A DNA stretch of 64,000 nucleotides from Orbilia blumenaviensis. Lineage: Eukaryota > Ascomycota > Orbiliomycetes > Orbiliales > Orbiliaceae. Shown piece by piece: positions 22,092-33,763 of the stretch; the first letter of the stretch is position 1, and every line of letters begins with the position of its first letter. Location of the stretch: the NCBI GenBank assembly GCA_036872755.1, contig JAVHNS010000013.1, positions 558,001 through 622,000 of the forward strand, in the 5' to 3' direction. The notes under the pieces are model-generated. The model saw only the letters and a program-made list of their open reading frames with translations. It had not been told where the DNA came from and searched no databases. The translations under genes were made by a program, and so were the position numbers.

Positions 22092-24477
22092 TCAACTCCT
22101 GTGCGCCCAAGTGTTTAACTCAGTCTGCAGGACGCCCGTTTTAACTTTCCCAAACGGTCTCTTGAACTTGTTGGTACCAGCCTCTGATATCCACGTGGCC
22201 GCTAGAATCTCATCATCGGTCCTCTTGTTCACCTCCATGCTGAAATACTCGGCTTTCATTTCTTGAGGGGTAAACTCGATGACATAGTACCCACGGTAGT
22301 AACCCTCTGCCCATCTATGTTATATCATAAAAACTTATGGTTAGCGTGATATCCAACATGGAAAGGCGGGGCGTGTGTGTGGGTATGTAGACGTATGCGG
22401 GGGCGTAGACGGTCTGTTGGGAAGGAAATCATCCAAAACTAGGGGTGTTCCCGCTTGTTGGACTTACTTGACCTGTTCGTTGTCCGCGACAACCCTGGCA
22501 GAAACGTTCTGACAGTACTCCTTATCCTTGAGAAGACCGTAACCACTGTAACTGGAAACCGCAGTCGTGGCAAGCTCAACACCGAAAGCGCCATCACCAG
22601 TCAGGTGGTTATATTTCATCTTCTCTGGGTATGTCAGCTCCGCGGCCCAGAGGGCGTGGTAGTCGCCGGTAAGAATAACGGTGTTCATCTGCCTCCTATC
22701 AATGATGTTCTGCATAATTCGATTTCTCTGGGCCTGGTAGTCCATCCACCCATCGTAGTAAAGATCTTCGCCACTGACAGCCGTTTCATTCATGTTGGAG
22801 AACTGCACTTGATTGCCCATTACGTTCCAGATGGCACCGCGTTCTTTGCTGTCATCGAACTGCTCGTATAGCCACTTCTCCTGGCTCGGGCCGAGCATAG
22901 TCCTCTTGGGCGATGCGGCTCCCGGGATATCATCACCTTTATCACGAGCATAGTAACGAGTATCAAGCATGTTCAGATCAACCAACTTGCCAAACTTGAA
23001 ATTGCGCCAGATGCGGAAGTAGTCGTCCGAGTCGACCTGACGGATTGGCATCCACTATATTCATGGTGAAGCAGAGAAATGCGGGGTTAAACGTCAGCCC
23101 AAAGGTTGCCCACACGGAATGCCTGGTTGAACGGGGGGGTTCCTTCCAATTTTTTGCCTTTTCATTCGAAGCGAGCGATCCGTCAAAGGAAACCTAGGGG
23201 AGGGCCGAGGAGAGGAAGAGAATTGATTTACCTCGAAGTGTGCGCGGAGTCCATTTTTCTTGCGTTCATCCCATGTAACTCCTTCCTTGACCATATTTTC
23301 GTCCTCAGGGCTGCCGTCTTTCCAGCCGTTGTTCGCGACCTCCTGTAACAAGCATATCAGTCTATCAATCGTTCACCATGATATCACCCTTTCAGCGAGC
23401 GGGACCAGCTGCCTGGAAAAGGAAATTTGCGGAGGCAAGAGCGACTAACATGGTCATCCCAAACGCTAAACCAGGGGAAATTGGCATGGTTGAGCGATAA
23501 GTCTGGATCCCGCCTTTGCATGGCTATCCTGATCCTGTAGTCGACCAATTGAATGGTTTCCTTGAACGGCATGGGGGTTCTTCCAGGTAGGAAGGATGGC
23601 TCCATGTACTCATACGAGTAGTCTGCATTTGTCAGGTTAGCTTGCAACCATATAATCGTAATCATATCATCCGTTTTATCGCGGGATATATTTTTTTTTT
23701 TTGTTTTTTCAGTTTTAAATTTCATACCTCCCAAGAAAATAACATAGTCCATCTTGTCCTTCCTGGCTGGGGTGCCGTAAGCATTATAAAATCCCTTTGG
23801 TCATCAACGGCAAGTCAATATAACTATAACTTTCCAAATAGAGCAAGAACAAACTGATATCAGATATCGCCAAAAAGCTTAGGTTGGAATCCACCCACCT
23901 CTGCAAAATTAGCACACGAGTAAACGGCAAAGGAAACCCTATCAACCCATGCATCCGGAGCAGGAATAGTCTTCGTCCTCCCCGGTGAACTCTCAGAACT
24001 GCCATCACAGGCCGCGAATTTGTAGTAGTATGGCTGGAAGGGTTCCAATCCAGTAGCCTCAACTTTGACGGTAAAGTCAACATCACCCGAAGTTTCGGTC
24101 TTCCCACTGCTGAATACCTTTCGAGGTCTCTCCTGGCACTCGTAGTCTTGCCAGACCTCCCAGGCTACACAGACCGGTCTCTTGTCCTCGTACAAATGTG
24201 TTGTTTCGTTGACATCCAACGGAACCGCTCGAGTCCAGAGAATGACGGAGTCTGCATATGGGTCTCCGCTGGCGATGCCATGCGTGAAGAAGAGTGGTCC
24301 GGTGTACACTGTACGCTTATCCAAAGGTCCCCGCCTAGGGACCGCAAGAAACGGGTGGTTTACTGATGGCGAATCGAACGCAATGTTTCTTGCGAACTGT
24401 GTCCCCGCTGCTACTAGTTCTGCGCTAACCATTAAGGCCGTCGCGGCTGCGACTGAGAAACTCACACGGCCAAACAT
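22092..24477 (-). CDS. PhoD-like secreted phosphatase/phosphodiesterase
   Basis: Exons in transcription order are 24477-23899, 23794-23728, 23622-23450, 23342-23232, 23054-22468 and 22314-22092, giving 579 aa. PhoD enzymes are metal-dependent alkaline phosphatases/phosphodiesterases that release phosphate outside the cell. An N-terminal signal peptide is visible (FSVAAATALMVSAELVAAG, cleavage near residue 24). The PhoD N-terminal beta domain follows (FFTHGIASGDPYADSVILWTR). Metal-site motifs come in order: FAVYSCANF, DYVIFLGDYSYEY, FSVWDDHEVANN and VILTGDYHALWAAEL. Each intron is supported by phase and by continuity of these motifs; the 67-nt second exon carries GFYNAYGTPARKDKMDYVIF. The C-terminus is EFTPQEMKAEYFSMEV and ends TWAHRS. 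The in-frame sequence upstream of 24477 has no ATG, which fixes the start. Phosphate-starvation control is possible, but I saw no CACGTG in the first several hundred upstream bases. Confidence 0.93.
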
Positions 24478-26068
24478 CGTAGAATAGAAAGAAAAGGGAA
24501 GAAGCGACGATACCCAATAACTAAAAGATAAATGAATGGAAAGCGATTGGACAAAGCCAGGAAAGCAAGAAAGAGGCTTGTTCTCTCTCTCTTCTCTGCC
24601 CTCTCTCTTTGGGAAACAGGCAGCGGCTCCCAACAGTTATATATAAGCTACGTTAGCTACTAACTAAGTATACACAGGCCAGGGAGTAGTAAAGCCATGA
24701 TATCAAGTTCAATGTCTCTCTATCCAGCTGAATCAATTGGGCCCAGTTACAGCCGGCGCCCATAATTCTCGAACTTCCCGTAGCGGAAACTTAGGAGAGC
24801 ATGACTAAATCCATCCCTTCTATCAAATCCAGGCTTTCTCTCCCCAGCAGCCACCAAAAAACCCTAGTATTTTGAAGTATACTACATTTTTACGACCGCA
24901 TGATCACCAAGGAACGGGACCTTACGATGTCTTCCCCGGGTTTCCGGAACTGAGACAGACAGGGAAGGGGGTAGCTAGCTTAGCTTTGACGTATGTATAG
25001 TTATTCAATCTCAGACATTTGGTTTTTGTTTTTAAGTTTTTCGTGCGCTAGAATCCTTGTCGTGGATCAAATTCCTGCTTAGGAAACTTCCCGCCTTAGA
25101 AGAGTCCCCACTTGTGGGCCATGTTTCTTCCTTGCGGTTGTTCTAATGCTCGACGTATTGCTCGTTTAAAGCTGCCGAGGCTCGTAGTTTAGGAAGGAGG
25201 TCGTACTTCATGGTTGCATAGTGCCGGGTACCTGTTGACAATTTAACCCGAGAAAATTAGTAAGGGAAAACACACGGAGACACTATGAGATAGTTGGGAA
25301 GAGAATCGGAGCATCAAAGAGAAAAAGAGAAAAGAAAAGAAGAAGAAGAAAGAAGCAAGTCAGGCGCATGAACTGTCAGTGAGTTCACTGTCAACGGTGC
25401 ATCAGCGTCCGGGGAGGAGAAAGCTGTGCCTGGCAGGAGCTACCGTTAGAGCTTCAGATTCCAAACACTTCTGACCCTCGAATGATGTTCCGTTCCTGAC
25501 CGGTTCGTTTGCTCGCTCAGGCGAAACCAAACTGAAGGAACGGAGACGCGAGCGAGTGTTCTCGAGTGCCGCATAACAATTGGCCCAGAATTGTGAGCGA
25601 ACACAGCTTTAAATGACAATAAGGGATGCTTTCCGCAAGAAGCCGTATTTCGTATCAATGCGAACAGGGAATGTATAATGCTGAGAAATTGAGGCTGCTA
25701 CTCTGACATCAAGTCTATCACAAGAAATGGGGGCTTTGAAAATGCGAACACAGAATTGAAAAATGCAACAGGCGAGACAGTAACCCCAACCAAAAAGCGA
25801 CCCCCACTAAATCATGATAAAGCAATATTACCAAAAAAGCTTGAAATTCCTTCACAAAAAGATTCATATCCCAGATACGTTGCTCAAGCCGTCGCCAACT
25901 GCAAAGGAAAAACAATGATTAAAAGGTTGGAAAGGATATATTGGGCGGATATTCTCGACCCTGCGCCGTTTTGCCTTCTTTTGCTTTTGGTTATGAAAAA
26001 CTCAATAATCGTACACCGACGGCCGTCGTTGGAAGTTCATATCATTAATTTTAACTAGAAATATAAAA
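24478..26068. other. Intergenic: PhoD promoter and 3' flank of the Zn2Cys6 gene
   Basis: The part next to PhoD has CT-rich leader DNA on the minus strand (24480-24620). An A/G-rich tract lies at 25318-25360. Small frames here show no domain. No gene supported. Confidence 0.5.
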
Positions 26069-29041
26069 TCAAAGGTAAGATCCTGTCGAAAAAGGAATCC
26101 CAGAAAATATATCACCTTGGCTATCGTTCTCCAGAGACATCATTAAGGCGTTCGCCTGCTGTGGATCAATTACGTCCATCCTATAGGTGTTGCTCGCGTA
26201 TGGGTTGCCATGTAGGACATCCATTTGGCCAGAAGTCGTCCAGTTTAGTAGATTAGACACATCGGAAGGTGGGTAAAAGTTGTACATTTGATTTGAGCCT
26301 GGGAATGATGTGGCAAATGGGGCTACGGGATCCTCGCTGATTGTTGGCAAGGCCGCTGCCGGGTTGGTAGGTTGGTAGGAAGATAAATGTTCTTGTAATC
26401 CAACAGGGTAGGGAGGTAAGACTGTCTGCGGTGATATCCCAAGATCCTCGGATAGTGTTCGAGCGGTCGCAAGGTCAATTGGTTGTTGGTTCATACTGTA
26501 TGGCTCGAAGCTATACCCCGAAACCGATGGCCTTGGGGTGATTTCATCGGTTGTATGTGTACCAGGTGTCGGGGGGTTATTGAAATCACTCGCAGGGCTA
26601 TTGCTCCCATAATAACCGCTGGAAGCGGAGGGGCTCTGTGAATGCATGCGGGGTGGCGGTGACTGTGAAATTATTCCATATTGGCTATTGGTGCTGTCGA
26701 AAGACTGGTTCAGGTACTGCATGATTGGGGCCGAATTGTTAAATGTTCCGTTAATTTGTTCATCCATTGAGGCATGATGTGGCCCTATCGACGAAGTACT
26801 CGGCATCGATATCCTTGAAGAAGGTGTTGCATTGAAACTAGCGGGGGAGTAGGACGGTGGAGTATGAGGCGGTGACCGGCCATGCGGAGGGGTCGCAGAT
26901 GCATTCCGAATTGACCTCGTAGGGGTCGGAGCTTTCTGCACTGGTGGAGGAGGCGCTGACTGCGTGGTGGGTTGGAGCTGAACAGTGGGAGGGGGCCCTT
27001 CAGTTGAGGGCGGCATACTGGAGGGACCACTGGAGGAAGTCGCCTCATAGCTTTGGAGGGCAACTATCGACAACCTCCAAAAGATCTCACGAGCAGAGCC
27101 GACACCAGGCCAACGCTCCACCATCATATCCATACACTCCAACCCTGTTTGAATGTGCTTTGCAACTTCGTTTCGCGGGTGCAAATTCCGGATATCCTCG
27201 TACGACAGACACCACATCATAATAATACAGGTCATGTAGACCTGGTGCACAAGTACCCACGTCATATCAACGGTACGCTCATCAAACATCTTCTTTTGGA
27301 TGTTAATGTTTTTGATAGCACAGTCGTAGCAAAGGATGGTTGCCTCTAGTGAGGGTTTCGGGATTTGCGGGCTTGGGCGGTACAAAAAGATCAACATGTT
27401 GTTATAGCTAGGGAATAAGTTAGTTAAAGTTACAAAAACTGGGGTATTACGTATCGAGCATATACCGATGACGGAACCTAGGACAAGTATAATTAGCAAT
27501 CTATCCTAAGAGCTCACTTGCTGTTTCGACATGGAACTTACCATTCCTGAGAGAGGCCACTGCCCTCACCGTTTCCAGGGGCGTTATTCACCCAATCATC
27601 GAGCTTTGCATGCATCTGCTTGAACCAAGGGTCTTGATCATCTTTTGGCGTCTCCTTTAGATTCTGGTAGAGGACGAGTCTAATTTCCGACTGGATTCTT
27701 CGCATCCTAAAGAAATGCATGGACACTAATTTCTTAGTCGCCACTGGACCGCGTGAGATTCCCTCCTTTGTGATAAGGCTGTCATCAAGGGGCTGGAAGA
27801 ATTGAACATCAGTAAAAGTATCGCCGGTGCAGAAACCAGACGGACGGCCCAGAATATGAGAAAGACCAGATTCCATAGAGGATGTGACCCAGAATAGACG
27901 TCTTCTCATATCAATCGTCAGTGGATCCAAAGGATTTCCAAATATATCTTTTGTGATGGTGCTTTCTTGATTGAGGCCCAGATCAATACACAACCTGGTA
28001 GCCAGTCCGATAATATGATAGATACCGGTCCGTGTGGGCGTAAGAAGGGAGTATTGCCCCATCAGGCAAAAGCATTGTAGTGTACTCAAATTCATAGCTC
28101 CAACCACCGCTTCTAGATGAGTTAGGGCCGAAAGGTAAAAACCATCAGCCAATCCAGAATATTGACTCCCAATCTTTTGCATACTGATAGCAAGAACCAT
28201 TTTCAGGATGAAATTCTTATGTGGGTCCACAGACCCAGCATACACCTCATCTGCGTCCCTCATAAAAGTATCTTCGTGAAGAGTCGGCAACATAAATTGA
28301 GCTATGATCGATTAGCGTATGTTCTCTGTCTACCATACCGTGAACCGTCGTACCTCTCTTAAAGATAAACTCTGAAACAAGTTTATCCGTCAACTCCCTC
28401 TTTGGTAGTTTGTCGATGGGTGCAGAGCTTAACGCAAATGCACTTGCCCGTCGCTCCTTCCCTTGGAATCTCGCTGGCTCGTGCTCTGTAGGTGGGACAA
28501 TTTCCTTGACGGAATGCGTAACGGTATTCTTCTTTGCAAATTCAACAACCAACCTCGCCAGCTGTAATCCCGCGGATGATCCGAGAAAGTGTCGCTCTGG
28601 TTCTTCATCCGATAACGAAACCATCCCCATGCTTCGCACAAGATCATCATCATCAAATCCATTACTGGGTGGCAACTCCTTCTCTAATTGTTTAACCTCC
28701 TGATCCAGGGCTTTGAGTCGGTCTTGTAGAAATATAACATAACTCCTTGACAGCACCATACCTTTGGACGCGTCCCAGAAATCGCATTGTGACCCGCTGC
28801 GTTGACAAGGCTCGCACTTAGGTAGCGAAGCATCACAACGACTTTTTCTACTGCGACATCGATTGCACGCTGTCAGGGTATGTATTTTAGCGCCGGAATG
28901 TTCAGCGGATTGAACATCTCCACTCGAAGGACCGTTAGATGTTGATTTTCGGGGTAATAACGAAGCAACAGATTGCCGGCGGTATTGGGGTGAGGATTGT
29001 GGGGCGTGGGCCATCGGATTTCCAGCTCCAAAGGTCGCCAT
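26069..29041 (-). CDS. Zn2Cys6 transcription factor with fungal-specific TF domain and 12-nt microexon
   Basis: Exons in transcription order are 29041-28354, 28301-27542, 27477-27466 (12 nt) and 27407-26069, giving 932 aa. The DNA-binding cluster is residues 59-86, C-X2-C-X6-C-X6-C-X2-C-X6-C (CNRCRSRKSRCDASLPKC), followed by a linker and short coiled coil (YVIFLQDRLKALDQEVKQLE), resembling Ppr1-type regulators. The fungal-specific TF domain follows, with LPTLHEDTF, YHIIGLATRLCIDLGLNQ and MRRRLFWVTSSMESGLSHILGRPSGF. The 12-nt exon encodes part of EWFRHRYNNMLIFLYRPSP and restores the conserved LYRPSP block. The C-terminal 370 or so residues are Pro/Ser/Gln-rich, likely an activation region. Exon 1 could also end at 28339, leaving a 37-nt intron and adding GTTVH; I prefer the 52-nt intron because its length is normal and the domain alignment is better. 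It is head-to-head with another Zn2Cys6 gene 2.2 kb away. The target pathway is unknown. Confidence 0.88.
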
Positions 29042-31216
29042 GCGGGGAGGTTGGAAACTGGGAAACTCTGACTCGGGGAATCACAACAGCGGCCGAAATT
29101 TCGGTCCAGTCGCAAGCCCAGGCTTTTAAGGATATAGAAAATTTGGTCCTATAGTCTTTATCGATAACTAATACTCGGATTGGAAAACAGGGTTATGTAA
29201 AGCGAAAGGTGGGAAGCTCGTGATCTCGGAGTTAGAAGACGGATCGAAGCAGGGAAAAAGGAAAGCTCCAACTAAAATAGTAAGTTAAAAAACCTCACTA
29301 GAATGCCTATCGATGTAGAAGGATTAAGGTACACCATACAGTTAATTCTCAAGCGTCGGGAAAAGACCATGCAGACTTGTATGCCGGAAAGACTTAATCG
29401 TATCGACTATCCTTTCTATATCGGTAATAGTCTATGGTTAGAGATAGGCCTATAGACCACTGTCAAGCTGTTAGTCGCATCTCGCATCTCAAGTGGGGCG
29501 CCTTGGTTGAAGTACCTGTATGTATGTCTGTCTACGGTTGGGATTAGTAGACAGCAGCAAACGGGGGGAAGCAGAATTCGGCCGACCCACCACACAGGAC
29601 GCGATTGACTTCTTGTATATAGGCCCGCTGATGGCTTCACTTGACTAAAAGGCGTTTCGAGGAAAGAGACAATAGAACTATCGAGCTGATTCTATATCAT
29701 GGTTATGAGTCTATCTCTATGCTATAGACACAATAATGCATGGACTCAGGTATGTCTCGCCTCGGAGGGAGCGCAGGAGAACAATGACGGAAGGATTGAC
29801 CGGGGCCAGGCAGAATTGAGGGAGCCCTGAGGCATTCTCTGAGCTGTTCTTGCGGCAACATTAGGCGAAACTGGTTGGGAGCACGGCCACAGCACCAGGC
29901 TTTTATGCAAGGACACCGTCGACATCGACGTCAACATTAGGGTGGGTGGAAAGAAGAAGCTGGCTGCGTCGAAAAGTCAAGAGTAACATGGCCAGGCATC
30001 ATGTCAGATTTTAAGATTCTTCCTCAGTAATTTGGTCCGATGCGGCAACCGATAATATCCCTATCAACGATTCCGGACCATTCAGCGTGAAATTCTCCTA
30101 CCTGCAGCTATGCTGACGCTTATCCTTGTTCCTCGGTGCCTGAATATAGCGGGCATCATCTTATTTGCAGATTCAGCGAGAACAATGGTTGGGATGAAAA
30201 GCTGCAATGGTCCCCAGATCCTGGGTAATCACGTTCGCAAGCTTTCTGCAAGCTGTTCGCTGTTCCGTGCGTCGATAATGGGATTGGCCAGGTCAAGTAC
30301 CGAGGAATCTTGTAAAGATGACGGCCACACCCTATTGGCATCCTGGTAGTAGCTTCTAGACTCAATAATGTTGCTTTCAAGTCAATTGGTCCGGAGCCTA
30401 GATCAATAGCTATCACAGTTCCAGCAAAATGCACAATATTTCCACCATCGTGAGATAATTGGAGCTGGGGTCGCGAAGTGGCACTTCGAGGCTTTCTGCT
30501 CAATGGTCTATTATAAACTCTAGTGAACGTAAGCTCATATGTTTTCGTGACAGGATGAGCTGAAACCCCTCCAGCCTAGTTTCAAGGACCTCTTTTTTTT
30601 TCGATAAAGCTCGAACCTCTTTGAGGTTGAGGGGCCACGCCGTCAGTCTTTCCGTCTGCCCAGCGGCTGAGTCGTGGAATGTTGGGGCGATGCATAGGGC
30701 ACAGATTATGTCAACAGCGCAGGGCATGAAATCCACCCAGCGATGACATGACAAGAAATAAAATTCATGCTTTGATAATCGTTTCCCTGTGTTCCACGAA
30801 ACTCGCGGCCTCTAAAAGGGCATGTTTTGCCTTCTTCTGGAGTCTACTCATATTGAAGTCAGATCCTGCATTGCATTCAAGTCCTAGGATACCCCGCGCC
30901 CGTGCCGACATTCTAGTTCAGGCCACTGAACGAGGGTGTTTGCTAGCCGCTGCTAAACAGAGAAAACCACCGTCGGGCACACCGTGAGCTGGCTTGGCTT
31001 GGCCCTTTGTCACCCATTGCGATTGCTCGCCTCATAGGGCTTTCCTTCGCGAAGCACTCCCGTCGTCTCTTGAGACAAATCGGAGCGGGGCCTGTTGATC
31101 CGATCGATAGTACTTCATTTTAACAATAGAAGCTCTTTTCCTCGACGGCCTAGTTCATCAAGGCCACAAGCTTGATATCCCCTTATCAAATAATTTTGCC
31201 GCTCTAGCCATCAGCG
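29042..31216. other. Divergent intergenic region between two Zn2Cys6 regulators
   Basis: This 2.2-kb region should contain the promoters of two head-to-head regulators. A TCGGCCGA palindrome lies near 29579, and CGG/CCG triplets of the type bound by zinc-cluster proteins occur, though at a density I cannot call non-random. Small frames at 30110-30349, 30500-30754 and 30748-30987 show no recognisable domain. Confidence 0.45.
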
Positions 31217-33400
31217 ATGTCAGGTGAATTCCAAACCCCACCGTTGCGCGTGAGCAGACCCGTGAGCGCTTGCTCAGCCTGTCGGAGAGCCAAAATCAAG
31301 GTCAGTAGTTATCGCTCGAAGAGGTTGATTTGAGATCCCGGGAATATCTAATCTCATATCGTCAAGGTAGTGTGACGGCAAGCTGCCAGCTTGTTCTGCG
31401 TGCGAAAAACACGGCAAGTCAGCAGAGTGCTCCAGCAGTAGTGACCAGTTTGCTCGAGGGAAGGAACGAAGGTAAGAAATCCCTTCGAAGGGTCAAGAAG
31501 ACACATTTTGTCCCATACCTTTACACTCTACTAAAATCAATTCCTAGTTATGTCGCCTCGTTGGAAGCTAAAATCGAACGGCTGGAACAGAAGAAGGCAC
31601 AGCTGACGGGAAAGCCATTCCGTCCATCAAACCAAGTAGACCACTTCACAAGTGGCAGTAGCGGAACTGATGGAGCCGGTATACACAGAAACCCTTATGC
31701 TTCACTCGTGATGGGATTCGTTTCTAACAATTAGGTCTCTAGGGATATCTGCGGGGGCTGTGGGGTCAGCTAGAAAGCGAGCGGAAGGCGCTCAAGTAGA
31801 AGAATTGATATCAGACTTGGGCTTTATGTGAGAAAACAAGTTTTTAAAAAATCACCTTCTGACGGTGAACTAGAGAATGCCACAGCTAACATTACGATGG
31901 CACTACAGAACCGTCAACGCTACAAGTAAGGGACTATACGACTTCACCGAAGACATGTCGTTTTCAAGGCTTGTATTGCGGGCAGCCTCGCTACAGCAAG
32001 ATATCGTCCCTTCCCTGACGCCGTGCCCTCTACCGGACCGACACACGGCCTTACGGCTTATACAACACTACCTCGATTCAATATTCTCCCATTATCCATT
32101 TTTCGACGAGACTTCATTATTTATGTCTGTTAACGCTGTCTTCAGAGATGAAGCGACCGCTTCATCGAGAGATCTATACATTTGCTATATGGTTCTGGCA
32201 ATCGCGACAGTATCGATATCAAAAGGAGCAGACGCAACAGCTAAACTAAGGGCTGCTGGATACGTGACCACCGCTGTTGGCCATTCTCGTCAAATATTAG
32301 TCCCATATTCTACTATAGGGATACAGGCGACATTATTGATGATCCAATATGCTCTTTTGGAGCCCAGCACATATAACCCTTGGTATTTAATTGGAGTCGC
32401 GGTACGGATCCTTATCGATCTTGGCCTTCATCAAGACCTACAAAAATCTTCAAAGCAAACGTCCAACGAAGCTGAGCTTCGCAGGAGAATTTTTTATTCG
32501 GTTTACACGTATGACAGGTATGTTGTTGATCTATGATATAGTGACATTTGAAACAATTACATACTGACGTTTATTCTCTGAAGGTATATCAGTATGACTT
32601 ATGAGCGACCGTATTCATTTTCTGATGATGCTATCAACGTGCGGCTCCCTCATCCCGAAGGGGTAGCCACAAAAATTGCCAACTGGAGTGGGCAGCCGAT
32701 ATCCCTTACCCTTGCCATGGAATTGTTCAAATTCAGCAAAATAAACTCACAATGGTACCAATACCTATGGTTTTCAGAGCGAGTGAAGCTGAGTACACCG
32801 CGAGACTATTGTGACGCTAGGAGACAAGACTTGAGGGACTGGTTAAATAACCTCCCCTCATCGATTGAACCTACTCAGATGGAGATGCTAAAACTTGAGT
32901 ATTTCTATATGAGAATATATCTGGATTTGCCAAATCCTCGAGTCCATGATCTCAGCGAGTCTATTAGGGTCGCTATTGTCGAAAATACTTTTGAGTACGT
33001 CCGGCTTTTCCAGAAATTACTATTGGAGAGCGGTCCGCGATTTCACTATACATACTGCGACGCTATCAGGGCGTATAGTCTCGGGCAAAAACTTATAGAT
33101 ATACTCAACTGGCCTGGGAATACATTTCTCTCCGGGTCAATGGGCTATAAGGCAAAAACGGCGTTATTAGGCATTCGGACTCTACTTGACATGCTCGGGC
33201 AACGATGGACTGAGATTGAGAAGTTCAAGGAAAGGTTTTATCAAGAATCGGAGCCGTTAGTCGCCCAGCTCCGAGATCTTGGTGAAGCCTATATATCACC
33301 CCATCAAAGCCCACAGGCAATGCTAAGAGGTTTGGAAGACAGTGTATCGCGGGAAAGGTCGCCTCAATGGGTTCACCAAGGGGGTATGCCCGGATATTAA
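31217..33400 (+). CDS. Zn2Cys6 transcription factor with fungal-specific TF domain
   Basis: Six exons (31217-31300, 31371-31471, 31548-31678, 31743-31827, 31909-32517, 32584-33400) give 608 aa. The zinc cluster is residues 19-48: CSACRRAKIK, then CDGKLPACSACEKHGKSAEC, with spacing C-X2-C-X6-C-X6-C-X2-C-X8-C. An intron splits it after the second-cysteine loop, a common place in this family. A linker and coiled coil follow (RSYVASLEAKIERLEQKKAQL). The regulatory domain shows FITVNATSKGLYDF, MSFSRLVLRAAS, HYLDSIFSHYPFFDET, WYLIGVAVRILIDLGLHQD and RRRIFYSVYTYDRYISMTYERPYSFSDDAI. Without the five introns the frame is repeatedly broken, and with them all phases agree. The acceptor of exon 4 (31743) is least certain, because a nearby AG changes phase. 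It ends 363 bp before ERB1. Target genes are unknown. Confidence 0.88.
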
Positions 33401-33763
33401 AGAATTTTTAACTGATTGTGCGGCCTCGATGTGGCGAGGTGTATCCATGCAACGGCGTCGGGGGTTATTTATGTTTCATCATGGATCTTATTAGCATTTT
33501 TACATCATATCAGCGCTTTGTATTCTATGTCGTTACCTAATATTTTACCTGTCTATGTTACCTTGATATCTCCCGAATGGGCCACCGATTTGGGAGGATG
33601 TGATGTTAATAGCCCGCACAAATCTTGTGCGACGCAGAGTCCAGATGCGGCAGTGCGGCTTAAAAGGTCAAATTTCGCGAGAAAAAAAAAAAGTTTTGCG
33701 ACTGGATTCTTCAACACCCACCGACCTCCACACACGTGCAGCTACAAGCCTATCGCCAGCACC
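33401..33763. other. Short intergenic region and ERB1 leader
   Basis: Only 363 bp separate the Zn2Cys6 stop from the ERB1 ATG, so the ERB1 promoter must be compact or overlap the upstream 3' UTR. An A-run lies at about 33681-33692 and a CACGTG at 33733-33738, 26 bp before the ATG. Confidence 0.5.

Noticed and set aside
26069..33400. Secondary-metabolite or catabolic gene cluster around the two Zn2Cys6 regulators
   Set aside because: Neighbouring genes are a PhoD phosphatase and ERB1; no synthase, oxidase or transporter genes are present.
33416..33763. Open N-terminal extension of ERB1
   Set aside because: The frame is open upstream of the ATG at 33764 but starts without ATG at its left end, is not acidic like Erb1 N-termini and overlaps the expected promoter.
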